DNA of 64,000 bases from Siphonodentalium dalli (GCA_032622095.1 CP136066.1:101763319-101827318); one strand, 5' to 3'. Numbered from the stretch's first letter, positions 33,949 to 46,087 are shown. A program made the numbers and translations. The notes: generated by a model not told the origin, from the sequence alone.

Positions 33949-34255
33949 CAAAGACCGAAAAATGTCGTTAAACTAGAGATCCAAATACCCACTAAGGGCC
34001 CCTATATCTTGAAATAGTAAAGACCGAGAATGTCGTTAAACTATAAAGACCGAAAAATGTCGTTAAACTAGAGATCCAAATACCCCCTATATCTTGAGAT
34101 ATTATAAAGACCGAAAAATGTCATTAAACTATTAAAGACCGAAAAATGTCGTTAAACTACAAAGACCGAAAAAATGTCGTTAAACTAGAGATCCAAACAT
34201 CCCCATCCCCTATTTTTTTTTAGACAATAAAGAACGAAATATGTCGTTACACCAT
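33949..34255 (+). repeat. ~28-bp minisatellite, about seven units
   Basis: Units TAAAGACCGAAAAATGTCGT followed by TAAACTA are repeated with alternating spacers 'GAGATCCAAATACCCC' and 'TATATCTTGA'. The array starts about 70 bp after the 485-bp satellite ends. Confidence 0.9.
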
Positions 34256-34516
34256 TAATACATAATTTGTGTTTATGAAAGTCTGGCACCCATTAGCAGT
34301 TTGTTTTCAGTACATTTTAATATTCATTGGAACGTAAACAATTATTCGCTGACAGAAATCATGTTAATATCGCCTTTCGTTACTGGTTTCCTCGACTCAA
34401 ATATTTCTCACTGCTCAATACTTATAATTAAATAAAATGTTCTGTGTTTTGTGTCACTTCTTAATAGCATTATGTATTCTGCTATTGACAAGAAAAAAAG
34501 TTGCAGTATACCTTAA

Positions 34517-35009
34517 AGGTACGGAAGGCCTTGGTGGGTATCCTGTGAACATATTTCCACCTGTCAAAAACCGCTACAAACGAAAATAATATTCAAATAT
34601 AGACATACTTTGTTAATATACAAATGAGAAATATCTCATAAACAGTATGTTATTGTCGTAAATTTGACGATTGTTATGTAAACAAAGCATAAAAAGTTAC
34701 TTTCTTGGTGATTCTTTACATTATGATGGTAAACATAAAGAGCGTTCTTTGTTGCTCAATTCCTTATTTGGAAATAATAAAGAGCGTTTATACCATTTGT
34801 GTGTGATTAGCCAGTAGCATTGTGCTGCCTTCTATAATAACACAATCAGACTATTGTTTAGGTAAAATTTAGTAGGTCTTTATGTAAGCATGATGTTTAC
34901 ACGATAGTGATCGTATATTTGAACCAAAATGTATGCGTTTTAATATTTTTCTGTTTACGGTGTTTGGAACAAATATGAATATTTTCGACAACTAAGCCCC
35001 CTCGTCCCT
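34517..35009 (+). mobile_element. TTAA-flanked element family K, copy 2, 493 bp
   Basis: It starts AGGTACGGAAGGCCTTGGTG, with TTAA at 34513-34516 and 35010-35013. It shares 'CAAAAACCGC', 'TATGTAAACA' and 'ATAAAGAGCGTT' blocks with the other K copies and is closest to 57768-58261, which is in reverse orientation. Confidence 0.82.
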
Positions 35010-35013
35010 TTAA

Positions 35014-35786
35014 TATAATTAATATAACATCCCTCATCCAATAATCTCCAAATTACATATCTAATTTCAATCCTAGTTACACGTCACGCCGCCCCTCATC
35101 ATTTGCCAATTGTACACCCCTTTTTTTGCTGCTGCTGCAACTGTTCAATTTCTTTAAAAATTATTGAAAAAATGGCCCTCCCGCCCGCCGACATTTACCT
35201 CTGATTTTTTTTTTGATCATCGGTCCGCACTAGAATTGAGCACACGTCCCTATATAATACACCTATTTAAACCGAGTATACACGGTGGTGTAATAGATCA
35301 ACCGTCAATTTAACTGTTTAGGTAGCATATTTCCAAGTATACGTTATCACGACAAATCCCTGCTGATCTGTTATTAATGAACTAAACAATTAACATGTCA
35401 ACACACTCTGGCCCGCCAATGCTACAGTGTATAAACGTAACGGGGCAAATATGCACATTATATTGGCAGCTAACGAGAACATTCATCGCCAGCAATCTGC
35501 TCACCCCTTTTAGCCGATACGATAGAAACTAAACGATTTGTTACTTCTAATTACCCGTACTTAATTACACTACTTGCGTGTTAATAAAGTACGACCCCAT
35601 TACCACTAAAGGTGAAACATGGGATTTAGAACATTAATATTCACTCTTACATAGTTTCCACATTTAAGGTTCGTCTTGTGTAATCGAATGTCAGTTGTAA
35701 CGTTGTGAAACTGCAACCGAACTGAATTATTCTATGCTAAATAGTTCATGGCTGACCTGATGCATGCATCTTAGTTTTCTTGTAAA
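35014..35786. other. No feature recognised
   Basis: Unique-looking AT-rich DNA. No ORF above 60 codons with a domain. Confidence 0.4.
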
Positions 35787-35931
35787 ATGTTGTGTACAGA
35801 ATGTGTTTTTCTTGTACGAGTCCAGGTTGTGGTGAAAAGTCATATTGGACGAGACACGCAGTGTCGCGTCCAATACGATTTTTCACCACAACCTGGACGA
35901 GTACAAGAAAAACTCATACTGTACACAACAT
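35787..35931. repeat. 145-bp near-perfect hairpin, family HP-1
   Basis: ATGTTGTGTACAG and GTTTTTCTTGTACGAGTCCA with 'GGTTGTGGTGAAAA' pair with the right arm to ACTGTACACAACAT at 35931. The loop is ~10 bases around GACACGCAGTGTC. Stem mismatches are few. Confidence 0.88.
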
Positions 35932-36326
35932 AGTATAATGACATTTTTATTATCCATCTGTATGTTTATCCAAATTTTGGGAATAAATATTTTGTGGTTA
36001 TTTTTGGTATTTGTCGGCGCTTAATTCTCTATTAGTATAAAAGCCTATATTTTGATCATCAGAAAGCATGATTTGGAACAGTAAACACGGAAGTGAAAAA
36101 AAACTCAATGCGGAAGTGAAACGTCTGCTAAATCCAACAGTGTTGACCACGCATCACAATTGCACCTATTCATTTCGCAATAGAGTTAATTCGTGACGTC
36201 ACAGAGACCCGATAAAAAAGTGATATTGCACACTTGGGAGTCCAATATGACATTCGGGAGTCCAATATGACTTTTCCCCGACTTTTGCCCAATCAGACAT
36301 AGTGTTAGTTAAGGGGTGGATAACAA

Positions 36327-36449
36327 TATATAAATATTGCACGGTTTGGAAGTGACTACTTGTATATGCCAGTGGGCGAGGGGACAATTCCTCTACCGAG
36401 GACCACTATTTTGGCATAGTAACAGACAAGCCGTGCAATACTTATTATA
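36327..36449. repeat. Hairpin, family HP-2
   Basis: AATATTGCACGGTTTG pairs with CAAGCCGTGCAATACTTAT. The inner part reads 'TATGCCAGTGGGCGAGGGG' against 'CCACTATTTTGGCATA'. Same plan as 14161-14295. Confidence 0.68.
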
Positions 36450-36966
36450 TTGTATCGAACGTTCTTCATGCTGTCCCAGATCCCATATGTAATGATTTCC
36501 TTTTCATCGTAGAAAGATTTCGGAATTTTCAGTGCGAATTTTATTATCTCTTCTTTTTTTTTTGCTGGTCAAACTCTTTTCAATAAATTGTCTTGCTTCT
36601 AACTGTGAAAATATTGAATCTTCTTCTTCGTGAGTCATTGTTGCCATGTGGAAAGCAATGGAAAGCAGGCGTCGTTGTTGTTGTTAAACAAACGATGGCA
36701 TCAAATCAAAACTTTTTAAAACCGAAAACAAACAGAAGATTCGTTTAGAAAACTTATAGTAGCGGGAAATTAGGAAATTGACAAAAATATCAAAGCGATA
36801 TTGGGATCAGCGGGGAAAGAAATTTGATACACCGTTATACCAATCATGGGGAAAACATCACAAATAACACATACATAATTTGCTTACGATCATTTATTGT
36901 GCTCTGCATGGTTGTCGGTTACAAAAACATTCCTGACAAAAAATGTTGAACTTTTGCAGCGAGGCG
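36450..36966. other. No feature recognised
   Basis: AT-rich, with no ORF carrying a domain. Confidence 0.4.
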
Positions 36967-38228
36967 GAGATTACTTTCAAATTACCTCCCCGGAATAGTG
37001 GCATGCTAAAAATAGATTTCTGGATTTCCCAAGCGATAGTTGGTATGCTACATTTTAAGGAAGCCCACTATCGTGTTGTGGATGACACTATCGGTACTAT
37101 TGAATGTCAAGCAGCCAATCAAAAGCATGGTTTAGGATTAGATAGGCACGTGAGATAAAATATCATGAAATAGTGTGGGTATATTCACATGGAATCGGGC
37201 TCAAATTACGGAAATTATCAGAGCCCCTCTGCCATGGCGTTTAGATGGCAATGACCGTTGATGAAGTTCGTGCTTTAAATTTGGGTATGGCGTATGAGTA
37301 TGTATGTGGATATGGCATTGCGGTGTGGGTAAGTATTCCTTCGCCCTAGCCCCCCTCCAGTCACACACTGTACGGGGAACATATGAGATTACTTTCAAAT
37401 TACCTCCCCGGAATAGTGGCATGCTAAAACTAAATTTCTGGATTTCCCAAGCGATAGTTGGTATGCTAAATTTTAAGGAAGCCCACTATCGTGTTGTGGA
37501 CGAAACTATCGGTAATATTGAATGTCAAGCAGCCAATCAAAAGCATGGTTTAGGCTTAGGTAGTCACGTGAGATAAAATATCATGAAATAGTGTGGGTAT
37601 ATTCACATGGAATCGGGCTCAAATTACGGAAATTATCAGAGCCCCTCTGCCATGGCGTTTAGATGGCAATGACCGTTGATGAAGTTCGTGCTTTAAATTT
37701 GGGTATGGCGTATGAGTATGTATGTGCCTATGTGGATATGGCATTGCGGTGTGGGTAAGTATTCCTTCGCCCTAGCCCCCCTCCAGGCACACACTGTACG
37801 GGGAACATATGAGATTACTTTCAAATTACCTCCCAGGAATAGTGGCATGCTAAAAATAAATTTCTGGAATTCCCAAGCGATAGTTGGTATGCTAAATTTT
37901 AAGGAAGCCAACTATCGTGTTGTGGACGAAACTATCGGTAATATTGAATGTCAAGCAGCCAATCAAAAGCATGGTTTAGGCTTAGGTAGTCACGTGAGAT
38001 AAAATATCATGAAATAGTGTGGGTATATTCACATGGAATCGGGCTCAAATTACGGAAATTATCAGAGCCCCTCTGCCATGGCGTTTAGATGGCAATGACC
38101 GTTGATGAAGTTCGTGCTTTAAATTTGGGTATGGCGTATGAGTATGTATGTGGATATGGCATTGCGGTGTGGTTAAGTATTACTTCGCCCTAGCCCCCTC
38201 CAGTCACACACTGTACGGGGAACATATG
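36967..38228 (+). repeat. ~420-bp satellite array, three units
   Basis: 'GAGATTACTTTCAAATTACC' starts at 36967, 37385 and 37811 (units 418, 426 and ~418 bp). Unit 2 has an extra 8 bp ('GTATGTGC'-type). Each unit has an inverted pair CGATAGTTGG/CCAACTATCG around 'TATGCTAAATTTTAAGGAAG'. An ORF of 71-96 codons is repeated with 'KLPPRNSGMLK' and 'QAANQKHGLG'. It has no known domain and is likely a passenger. Confidence 0.95.
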
Positions 38229-38445
38229 ACCCCATGAAGAAAACAACTCCCTTGTCAGACCCATACATAAAGCTATCTCACACGACCTACGTGGTTGATT
38301 TACCTATTTTGGTTAACTTTGGTTCAATTAGGACTGTGTTTTAATTGTAACGCTCTATACAGGACGCTATTATGAGTAACCTTATTTTCGTGAATAAATC
38401 TTACCCGACAAGTCTAATTGTTTGACAACAAAACGTACTTTATAA

Positions 38446-38660
38446 ACCATTTATTTACTAAATACTCATTGACGAGTAGTTCTCTTAGTAAATGTTCAAA
38501 CAATAAGTTCAACTAACGGCATGATATGCCATATAGGTCGTGTGTTGAACTTATTTCTGCCGTCTGCTCACTTTTCCTATACATCACTCCAAATGAATAG
38601 TAGACCATTCCAATGTATATCTTTATACCTGAATGTGAGAATCCATTAGTAAAGAAATGA
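38446..38660 (+). mobile_element. piggyBac-like MITE family pB-B, copy 3 (decayed ends)
   Basis: 'TTTACTAAATACTCATTGAC' with GAGTAGTT, 'ATAAGTTCAAC'/'GTTGAACTTAT', 'AATAGTAGACCATTCCAATG' and 'GAGAATCCATTAGTAAAGAA'. The flanks are ATAA and CTAA instead of TTAA. Confidence 0.7.
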
Positions 38661-38991
38661 CTAAGAGTTGGAACTATTTATTTATCGAGACATCAGTATA
38701 TGTCACCGTGTCATAACTAAAACGGCGGAGACCAACCATAGATACGTTTCACTAACTCACGATTATACAATTAGCAGTTACAAACTGTATGGCTCACTGT
38801 GCCTCGTCATTCACGGAACATCAGTTTATTAGCAATAACGAGAAAGTAATATAACTTCTTCCATAAAATCTTAAAACGATGAAGTTTGGCACTTGAATGC
38901 TATATTCCAGCGTACTTTTAAAAAATACAGTGATGAATAGCGAACTTTGGAGAACATTATAAAGGTAGACGTTATCGTGTGAAGATTTTAA

Positions 38992-39234
38992 CCCTTTCTA
39001 TACTATAAATGGATTCTCCCATCAAGTTAAAAAAAAGTGTCATTGGAATGATCAATTATTTATTTGGAGGGATGTTCATGTAATATAAGCAGACGACAGA
39101 TACTACAAGAAAGAGTCCTATTTATTGGAGGGAATATATTCAGATAATAAGTTCAACAAACGTTTGTTGAACATATTATCTGAATATTTTCTAATGTATA
39201 ACTACTCGTCAATGAGTATTCAGTATAGACAGGG
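38992..39234 (-). mobile_element. piggyBac-like MITE family pB-B, copy 4, intact, 243 bp
   Basis: CCCTTTCTATACTATAAATG at the left end and 'CAGTATAGACAGGG' at the right, TTAA on both sides (38988-38991, 39235-39238). It is in reverse orientation to the other copies. The centre is a ~58-bp palindrome of ATTCAGATAATAAGTTCAAC with its complement (39134-39194). Confidence 0.88.
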
Positions 39235-39238
39235 TTAA

Positions 39239-40441
39239 GGGAGTATTGGCATTCCTCTTCCTCCTAAGAATATCGTGATTGAGCAAGTTTCTGAAGTTTC
39301 GGGGAACATGTTGCTCAGGGACCCCAAAATATTTCTAAGCGTTCATTGTAATCGTGAATATGCAAAACCTCTGGTAACACTTCATGATTTAAAGAGACAC
39401 AAGGCATTCGAAGTAGGTTCATGTGAAATAAGATGAATTATAAAAGCAGTCTGATAAACCACTTTATCATCAACAGGTATATTTAAAAATATGTCGACTT
39501 ATTCTATAGTATTCATTATGAATAGCTCTCCATGCAGTAATGAGATTTCGCATGTTGAAACCATTGTTATGTAAACATTACTGTTACAATGGTATTACCG
39601 ATCAACGTCCAATCAGTCCAATAAGATACCAATGTTTAATAAAAACTTGAAATTAAACATTGCAAATGGTCAATGCATTGAACAATATTTTGAAAATAAT
39701 ATTTAGACCAAATTAAGTCAGCGATGTTATAGTTGAAAGTTTTGTTTGCATAACATTGATTTCAACACGCGAAATTTCGTTTTTGAAGAACTATCTGTAA
39801 TGAATATAAGATCAAAGTTTATCTATTGCTCCGTGTTCTTCTTCGTGGTGATCGATGTTATTGCAGACTTTTATATGCCCCTAAATGTTGGAATGCTTCA
39901 AGATATATAAGTCAATTTTGCAAACGCGGAGTTATACTATATATACGGGTGAACGTTTGAAACGGAAGGCGATTTCTCCAAATGGAATACTGTAGATATA
40001 TTGCAACGGCAATAAGTGTACATTTAGTATGCAACAGACGTTTCACATATGACGAAATAAATAGTTTCACTTTCGTTAAACTAATAATTCTTCAACCATG
40101 TTTCCCTTCCCCATTTGTCATGCAGGGGCTATCTCCGCAGCAAATACATTTGGCCTATAGTTAAAATGTTTCATTTAAATACTTGTTGGTAAAATCTTGT
40201 AACGTAGCAATGTCGATTAACAAAAACACTATATATATGGCAAGTAGTGCTCTCCTCCAAATAAGGTAGTTTTATTTCACCGCGGTGTCTTTTTTAGGAA
40301 TGAAATATTTGTTTCTGGAAACAAGCATTGAATAAAACTTACTTCCCACTGTCTATGTTTTTTTTTATCCTCGAGATAGGACCGCGGTGTGTAACACAAC
40401 CGTACGTACATGAGTTCAGTCTTCAAACCGCCGTATGACTT
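39239..40441. other. No gene recognised
   Basis: ORFs 39982-40164 (+) and 40277-40471 (-) have no domain. AT-rich single-copy-looking DNA. Confidence 0.4.
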
Positions 40442-40445
40442 TAAA

Positions 40446-40866
40446 CTGACATGGCTCATTCGAGCTTCCAAATTTGTTGAAAAGAGGTATAAGATAAGTT
40501 AACGATACACGACTACACGACATATTGCTATGCCCTGCAAAATACTTGCCATGGTCACAGACATTTTCCAGCTGTTCTTAGTTTTTCGCACAGAAGTGAA
40601 ATAAACGCTCTTTATTTCTACCATATCAGGAATAGACTAACACGGAGCGCTCTTTTCATGCTATGCCGTGCAAAACTGTTTTTTTAGGACACAAACATCG
40701 TGTTTAAAGTTGTATTTTGTATAACTTAGATGCGTCCTACTTTGACATGCATGTACATGTATAATGCTCGCAGAAAGATAGTTCAAGTATGTATCGTCCT
40801 ATTTCGATACCGGGAAACATTCAAATATTATGATGTGTATTTAAGAGCGTAAGCCGCCATGTGGCT
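40446..40866 (+). mobile_element. TTAA-flanked element family H, copy 2, 421 bp
   Basis: TTAA at 40442-40445 and 40867-40870. It starts ACTGACATGGCTCATTCGAG, ends AAGCCGCCATGTGGCT, and is homologous to 9921-10347 throughout. Indels relative to copy 1 break that copy's ORF. Confidence 0.78.
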
Positions 40867-40870
40867 TTAA

Positions 40871-42099
40871 AATTCTCTCCAGCGTTCTTGAAAATGTGAT
40901 ATGTACGGATAGTTCACATATAGTGTGGACTATAATGTCACAATGGTGGACGAGAAAATTCAAGGTAACCGTTATAGCGTTGTAACATACAAGTGTTTCT
41001 AATCCTCTGAAACTAAACTAACTTCACAATTAACACGTGTATAGGCACCGTGCATTTACTCACTTGAGTTGTTATGTAATAGCACGTGCTGTCGCCATTG
41101 TGACGTCACGCGCCTGATTTGTTGACCGAGTAATCCACTGAAAAGTGCAAACTGAATTTCGAAAAACAGTCTGGCAAAGTTCCCATTGATTTAACCATAT
41201 TCCAAAATGTCCTGGGTAAATACACATCACAAGGTAGGAAAACATATTCGGGTATGGAGGAGAAGCAATCGTGACGAGGGAAAATTTGTACTGGATTTAT
41301 TTGAGCTTTTACCAGGTTTTATATGGAGTTAGATCTAATGCCGTATTTAAAAAAGGCAGTGTATTGATGGTGGAAAAGAGGATGAAGGGAGCTTTCAGAT
41401 GATCAGCTTTATTTTCCAGCCAAGACAGGCAACACATATAGACTGAGGGAAATCTTCTTATTGGCTTAGGATTTTGTGATTTAACACTGGCCCCATCGAG
41501 CACACAACCTCGAATTGAACCTTGAGATCTTATTCGACAGATAACACCGTTTATGGGCGAATATATCACGTGATTTTCCTAATCATGACGTGCAATGCCG
41601 GCGGTCGGAGATGACTTGAGAGGATTAGGGATTTTGTTATACGTGTCGTGCTATCTCAGGCACACCGAATGCATTAGGGGGATTAACTCCGTCTATAACA
41701 TCACGTCGACAACTCTACGCTGATTGCTCGGCGGAAAATCTCCGCATTACTCGGTAATTACGTCGGAATAGCCCCCGGGAGAAATCAAGTGAAAACGCCG
41801 AAGCTTTAATTTTGCTCTTTTCGGAAGTTCTGCGTTCCCGATGGCAGAGAGAAGAGAGAGCGAATTTTATGGTTGGAAACCAAATATGGATTATGTTAAT
41901 AAATTTGCCGATGCCGCCCGTCTCGATGGAATCGTTGTGTCATGGTTGGTGTGTTTATTACAATTAGAGCAGGGAAATTAAATATCACCAAACACATAGG
42001 ACATACTAAACCATGATGACCACGAACCTATAAATTACATGACCGGGAACTTACGTCTTATTTGCCAGAAAATGGCGACAATATATCACGCATGGTCAT
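40871..42099. other. No gene recognised
   Basis: It includes 'GTGACGTCACGCG' (41100) and an 86-codon minus ORF at 41309-41569 with no domain. Confidence 0.4.
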
Positions 42100-42103
42100 T
42101 TAA

Positions 42104-42622
42104 AGATACGGGCGGCGTTGTCGGTGGGTGTGTTGTTAAAATATTCACCTCCGTCAAAAACCGCCATAAATAGAAGGAATAGTAAGATATAGACAGACTG
42201 TGTTCTTATGCCAATCAGAAATATGGCATAAACACTATGTTATTGTCAATTTTTCCCCCTTTGTTATGTAAACAAAAGCAAAAAACGTTACGTTTCCCGG
42301 CTTTTGTTTAGATCCGGATATGGTAAACATAAAGAGCGTTATTTGTTACTGTTTTCCTGATATGGAAATCATAAAGAGCGTTTATATATTTTTGTGTGAC
42401 TAACCAATATAATTGCGCTGTGTTATGTAAACAGAAGCACAACTTCTGCAACACGAGCAGTCGCTTGTTTACGTACACCATCCTACGCCATGACGACAAT
42501 ATACTATTTACGCGATGATTATGTTTGGCATATGAGCGAAACTGTATATATTTTGGTGTTCCTTCTGTTGATGGCGATTTGAACAAATATAAATATTTCT
42601 GCAACGAACGCCGCCCGTGCCT
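42104..42622 (+). mobile_element. TTAA-flanked element family K, copy 3, 519 bp
   Basis: TTAA at 42100-42103 and 42623-42626. Same length as and very close to 10813-11331. Ends AGATACGGGCGGCG and CGCCGCCCGTGCCT. Confidence 0.88.
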
Positions 42623-42640
42623 TTAAATATTCGTTTTTTT

Positions 42641-43150
42641 ATATTTCACGACGGAAGCTGCGCTGGCGCAACATTAAAAACCCTGTGACAATGCATTCTC
42701 TTATATATGCGAGGCGACCTATGGCCTAACAATTTTTTATCATTATTTATCAATTTTTCCTACATTTTTAATAATTTTTATCATTTTATATAACTTGTTC
42801 TTACATTCATTAACATTTTTTATCATTTTTTCTTACATATTATAACATTTTTTATCATTTTTTTCTTATATTCATTAACAATTTTATCATTTTGTATAAT
42901 TTTTTCTTACATTCTTTAACAATTTTATCAATTTTTATGATTTATTTCTTATATTCTTTCTTTAACATATTTTTATATCTTTTTTTCATTTTTTCTACAT
43001 TTTTTTCTACATTCTTTAACAATTATAAAAAATTACATAAAATTGATTGGGCCAATGCGACCTATGGTCGACTCGCATATATATATATATACGAGAATGC
43101 ATTGGCACAGGGTTTTCGCAAAAATTCAGGAAGCTCCAGTCATGGATGGG
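42641..43150. mobile_element. Palindromic MITE family pB-A, copy with minisatellite core
   Basis: Right end 'CCAGTCATGGATGGG' plus TTAA (43151-43154). The left end is decayed to ATATTTCACGACGGAAGCTG after TTTA. The first palindrome is cut short after TATATATGCGAGGCGACC. An AT-only array of CTTACATTCTTTAACAATTT-like units fills 42725-43030. It lies 14 bp from the TTAA of the neighbouring K element. Confidence 0.82.
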
Positions 43151-43154
43151 TTAA

Positions 43155-43582
43155 TGAGATTTTGGCGTTAAAATTTCACTACTTGAAAAAATGGTGACCG
43201 AAATCAATAGAACACTTATACATGTGTATCTTATCATCAGTCATACACACACATATATATGGGGACGGGATTCACAGTGAGCTAGGTATAAATGATAGCT
43301 CATTTGCTATTTGTTTTGTTGTTATGATTTATATAGGTGAAGAAAACGAAGGATATGCCTACTCACTTCGATGTGAGTCTTCTGGCGCCATCTTCGAGCA
43401 AATTACGGCGAAGGTTGCCGGACCCGAAGTACGCATTGCATGCGTTCCCTAATGGCCGTTATTTCATTTTCATATATGGCAGATTTTGTGGCAGAAACAA
43501 TACGACGCATTTGCAACGAGTTACTGGGTTACAAATATGTGGTGTTTTTTTTTTACAAGTCGACTCAACGTTTGCTCGTGTG
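43155..43582. other. No gene recognised
   Basis: Start of the 146-codon ORF 43337-43777, whose N-terminal part has no recognisable domain. Confidence 0.4.
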
Positions 43583-43681
43583 TTAGCTCCGACCAGTAAC
43601 CCAGTTACAAATGTCTTAGCTCCGACCAGTAACCCGGTTACAAATGCGTTAGCTCCGACCAGTAACCCGGTTACAAATGCG
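43583..43681 (+). repeat. 33-bp tandem repeat, three units
   Basis: 'TTAGCTCCGACCAGTAACCC' starts at 43583, 43616 and 43649. A 33-bp unit preserves frame, so the overlapping ORF (43337-43777) contains three LAPTSNPVTN blocks. 'AGCTCC' and 'TTACAAATG' also occur in the following higher-order array, so both arrays share an origin. Confidence 0.92.
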
Positions 43682-43712
43682 CCCTATTTTTTTGGCATTT
43701 GGAGTTTAATTC

Positions 43713-44333
43713 GGAAGTCGTTTAAAAAATCCGACGTGTTTTTTGTCACAAAGTTACAAATGTTTATCAGAGAATAGCTCCAACTAGAACAATGAAAATA
43801 TTTCACCTATCCTTGTTAACAAAGGGTTACAAAGTTACATCTGGAAGTCGTTTCAAAAATCCGACGTGCTTTTTGTCACAAAGTTACAAATGCTTGTCAG
43901 AGAATAACTCCAACTATATATAAAAATGAAAATATTTCACCTATATGCTTGTTAAAAAGGGTTACAAAGTTACATTTGGAAGTCGTTTCAAAAATCCGAT
44001 GTGTTTTTTTGTCACAAAGTTACAAATGTTTATCAGAGAATAGCTCCAACTAGAAAAATGAAAATATTTCACCTATCCTTGTTAACAAAGGGTTACAAAG
44101 TTACATTTGGAAGTCGTTTCAAAAATCCGACGTGCTTTTTGTCACAAAGTTGCAAATGCTTGTCAGAGAATAACTCCAACTATATATAAAAATGAAAATA
44201 TTTCACCTATATGCTTGTTAAAAAGGGTTACAAAGTTACATTTGGAAGTCGTTTCAAAAATGCGACGTGGTTTTTGTCACAAAGTTACCAATGCTGATCA
44301 GAGAATAACTCCAACATTTTGGGTTTCCGGTCA
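43713..44333 (+). repeat. Alternating A/B higher-order tandem array
   Basis: 'GGAAGTCGTTT' starts at 43713, 43843, 43978, 44109 and 44244, giving intervals 130, 135, 131 and 135. A monomers have 'TGTTTATCAGAGAATAGCTC' and 'CTTGTTAACAAAGGG'. B monomers have 'TGCTTGTCAGAGAATAACTC', TATATATAAAAATG and 'GCTTGTTAAAAAGGG'. The order is A-B-A-B-(B-like/hybrid end), so the repeating unit is a ~266-bp dimer. Confidence 0.9.
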
Positions 44334-45626
44334 CGCGCAGTGACCATGCATAAGTGAGGACTGAGAAATCGCTCCGATTATTTGTTTAAGAAATTTCATC
44401 ACCCACCTCAATCTAATAATTTAAAGCAAACAATTTGGATAATCAATCGATATTCTATTGAAGTATTTACTTGTTATTTGTGAGAAACCGAGGTAACTAT
44501 TTCCTCGAAATGGACGATGAAATGGACAAACTAAAAGGGAAAGCGATTCAGGAATTGATAAGTCCACCACCGGTACCGTCTTATCTAAGTTTCCTTCGAC
44601 GTAAACCAGCTATATATAGTGAAACCGGTTGTGATAATACTGCTTTACGTCGAAGTCCCGTGTATATATCTTTCTATATGGGGGTTTAGCGTTGTTGACC
44701 CGCTCAAATAAAATTCCCCAAAATAACTGTAATACAATGGTGATAGTAAACCGATTTATTCCATAGAAAATATGACATTTGTTCTGAACTCCACAAAAAT
44801 GTCAACTGAAAGTAGTAATGTAATATATATTTTATCACAATGTTTACATAAATACGAACTCATTTGACCTCGCGTGTGATTAAATGTAAACACACCGAAG
44901 TTAATCATCATTCCACGGCATATTATGCGCATGCGCAATTTAACATGAAAGTTATATCATAATACACCAATATGAACGTATAGCCGAGCAAAATCCGATT
45001 AAAATTGACGAAAATTCCCGCCACTGGATATGGGCGCAAACTCTGCTATAGGAAGATATATACACGGGACTTCGACATAAAACAGCATTATCCCAACCGA
45101 TTTCACTATTGATGGTTCCGTCCAAGGAAACTTTGGATGCAAATCAACAATGAATGAAATACACTGGTAGAAATTCAGCCGAATACTATAAAAAAAATAA
45201 CTTTTGTATAACAAAATTAGTAAATTACATAGGAATTTTACAAGAATTACACAGGAATATTATAAGAATTGTGTTTTGTAGTATATAGGGCCGGCCAAGA
45301 GAGGGGCGGTGCATATATTCGGGACCTGGTCATAATAGCAGACGCACAATTAATATCTGTCAAGTCTTCGTCATCGCGGTCCAATGCGCTATGTGCCTCT
45401 ATGTGTACCCACATGCAAAGGCTCGGAGCCCCTACATTTCAAACATAATTATATTCTATATTCTTAATAGAAGCGATTATTTGAGATAAACTAACAAGTT
45501 GACACACTTTTTGCAACGTTTGTTGTCGGCCAGGTAGGCCTTATAGTTACTGCTTCAAACAATCCTTGAGTTATCACACCCAGCGCAACTCTGAATACAG
45601 GACATTCTGACGATTTACGGCAGGGC
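44334..45626. other. No gene; hairpin at 44590-44656
   Basis: CTTCGACGTAAA pairs with TTTACGTCGAAG inside the 72-codon ORF 44471-44689. That ORF contains MDDEMDKLKGKAIQELISPP and could be a coding exon start, but no domain or splice support is visible. Confidence 0.35.
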
Positions 45627-45939
45627 CATAACTCATTCCCTCCATAGCAATGCTTAACATAACTTCTTCTGCAGAATCATAAGACCGAATGGGTTCATAT
45701 TTGGTGCGGATGTTCCCTAGCTGACTCGCATTCAGATTTGTTCAAATAAAGTCACTATGTCAAATAGTTGTGAAGCCAGGACCATAACTATTTCCCTTCA
45801 TAGTAATTCTTAAACGACTTCTTCTTTTCAAGAAACATTGGACCTATTTAGCTCATATTTGGTATGGAGGGCCCTTGGATGATCGGGGTTCAGATTTGTT
45901 CAAATGGGGTCACTGGGTCAAATATGGCGAAGCCAGAGA
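45627..45939 (+). repeat. ~156-bp diverged tandem repeat, two units
   Basis: Unit starts 'CATAACT' at 45627 and 45783 (a third 'CATAAC' at 45940). Shared blocks are 'ACTTCTTCT', 'TCATATTTGGT', 'CAGATTTGTTCAAAT' and 'GAAGCCAG'. This style of repeat is familiar to me from marine invertebrate genomes but I cannot name it. Confidence 0.75.
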
Positions 45940-46087
45940 CATAACGTGGCATTGTTTATACAAAATGTTGTGCCCATGTTGTGTTCAGAACAATTTATTT
46001 TTGGCCAATACCTCCATTCGACAATGCAAAGCTACCATAAGTGATGAATATTCCATTGGTGAAATATCAGTGCCCTCTTATCCTTAA

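Noticed and set aside
43713-44333. CRISPR-like regular repeats
   Set aside because: Repeats are contiguous 130-135-bp monomers without unique spacers, and the genome appears eukaryotic.
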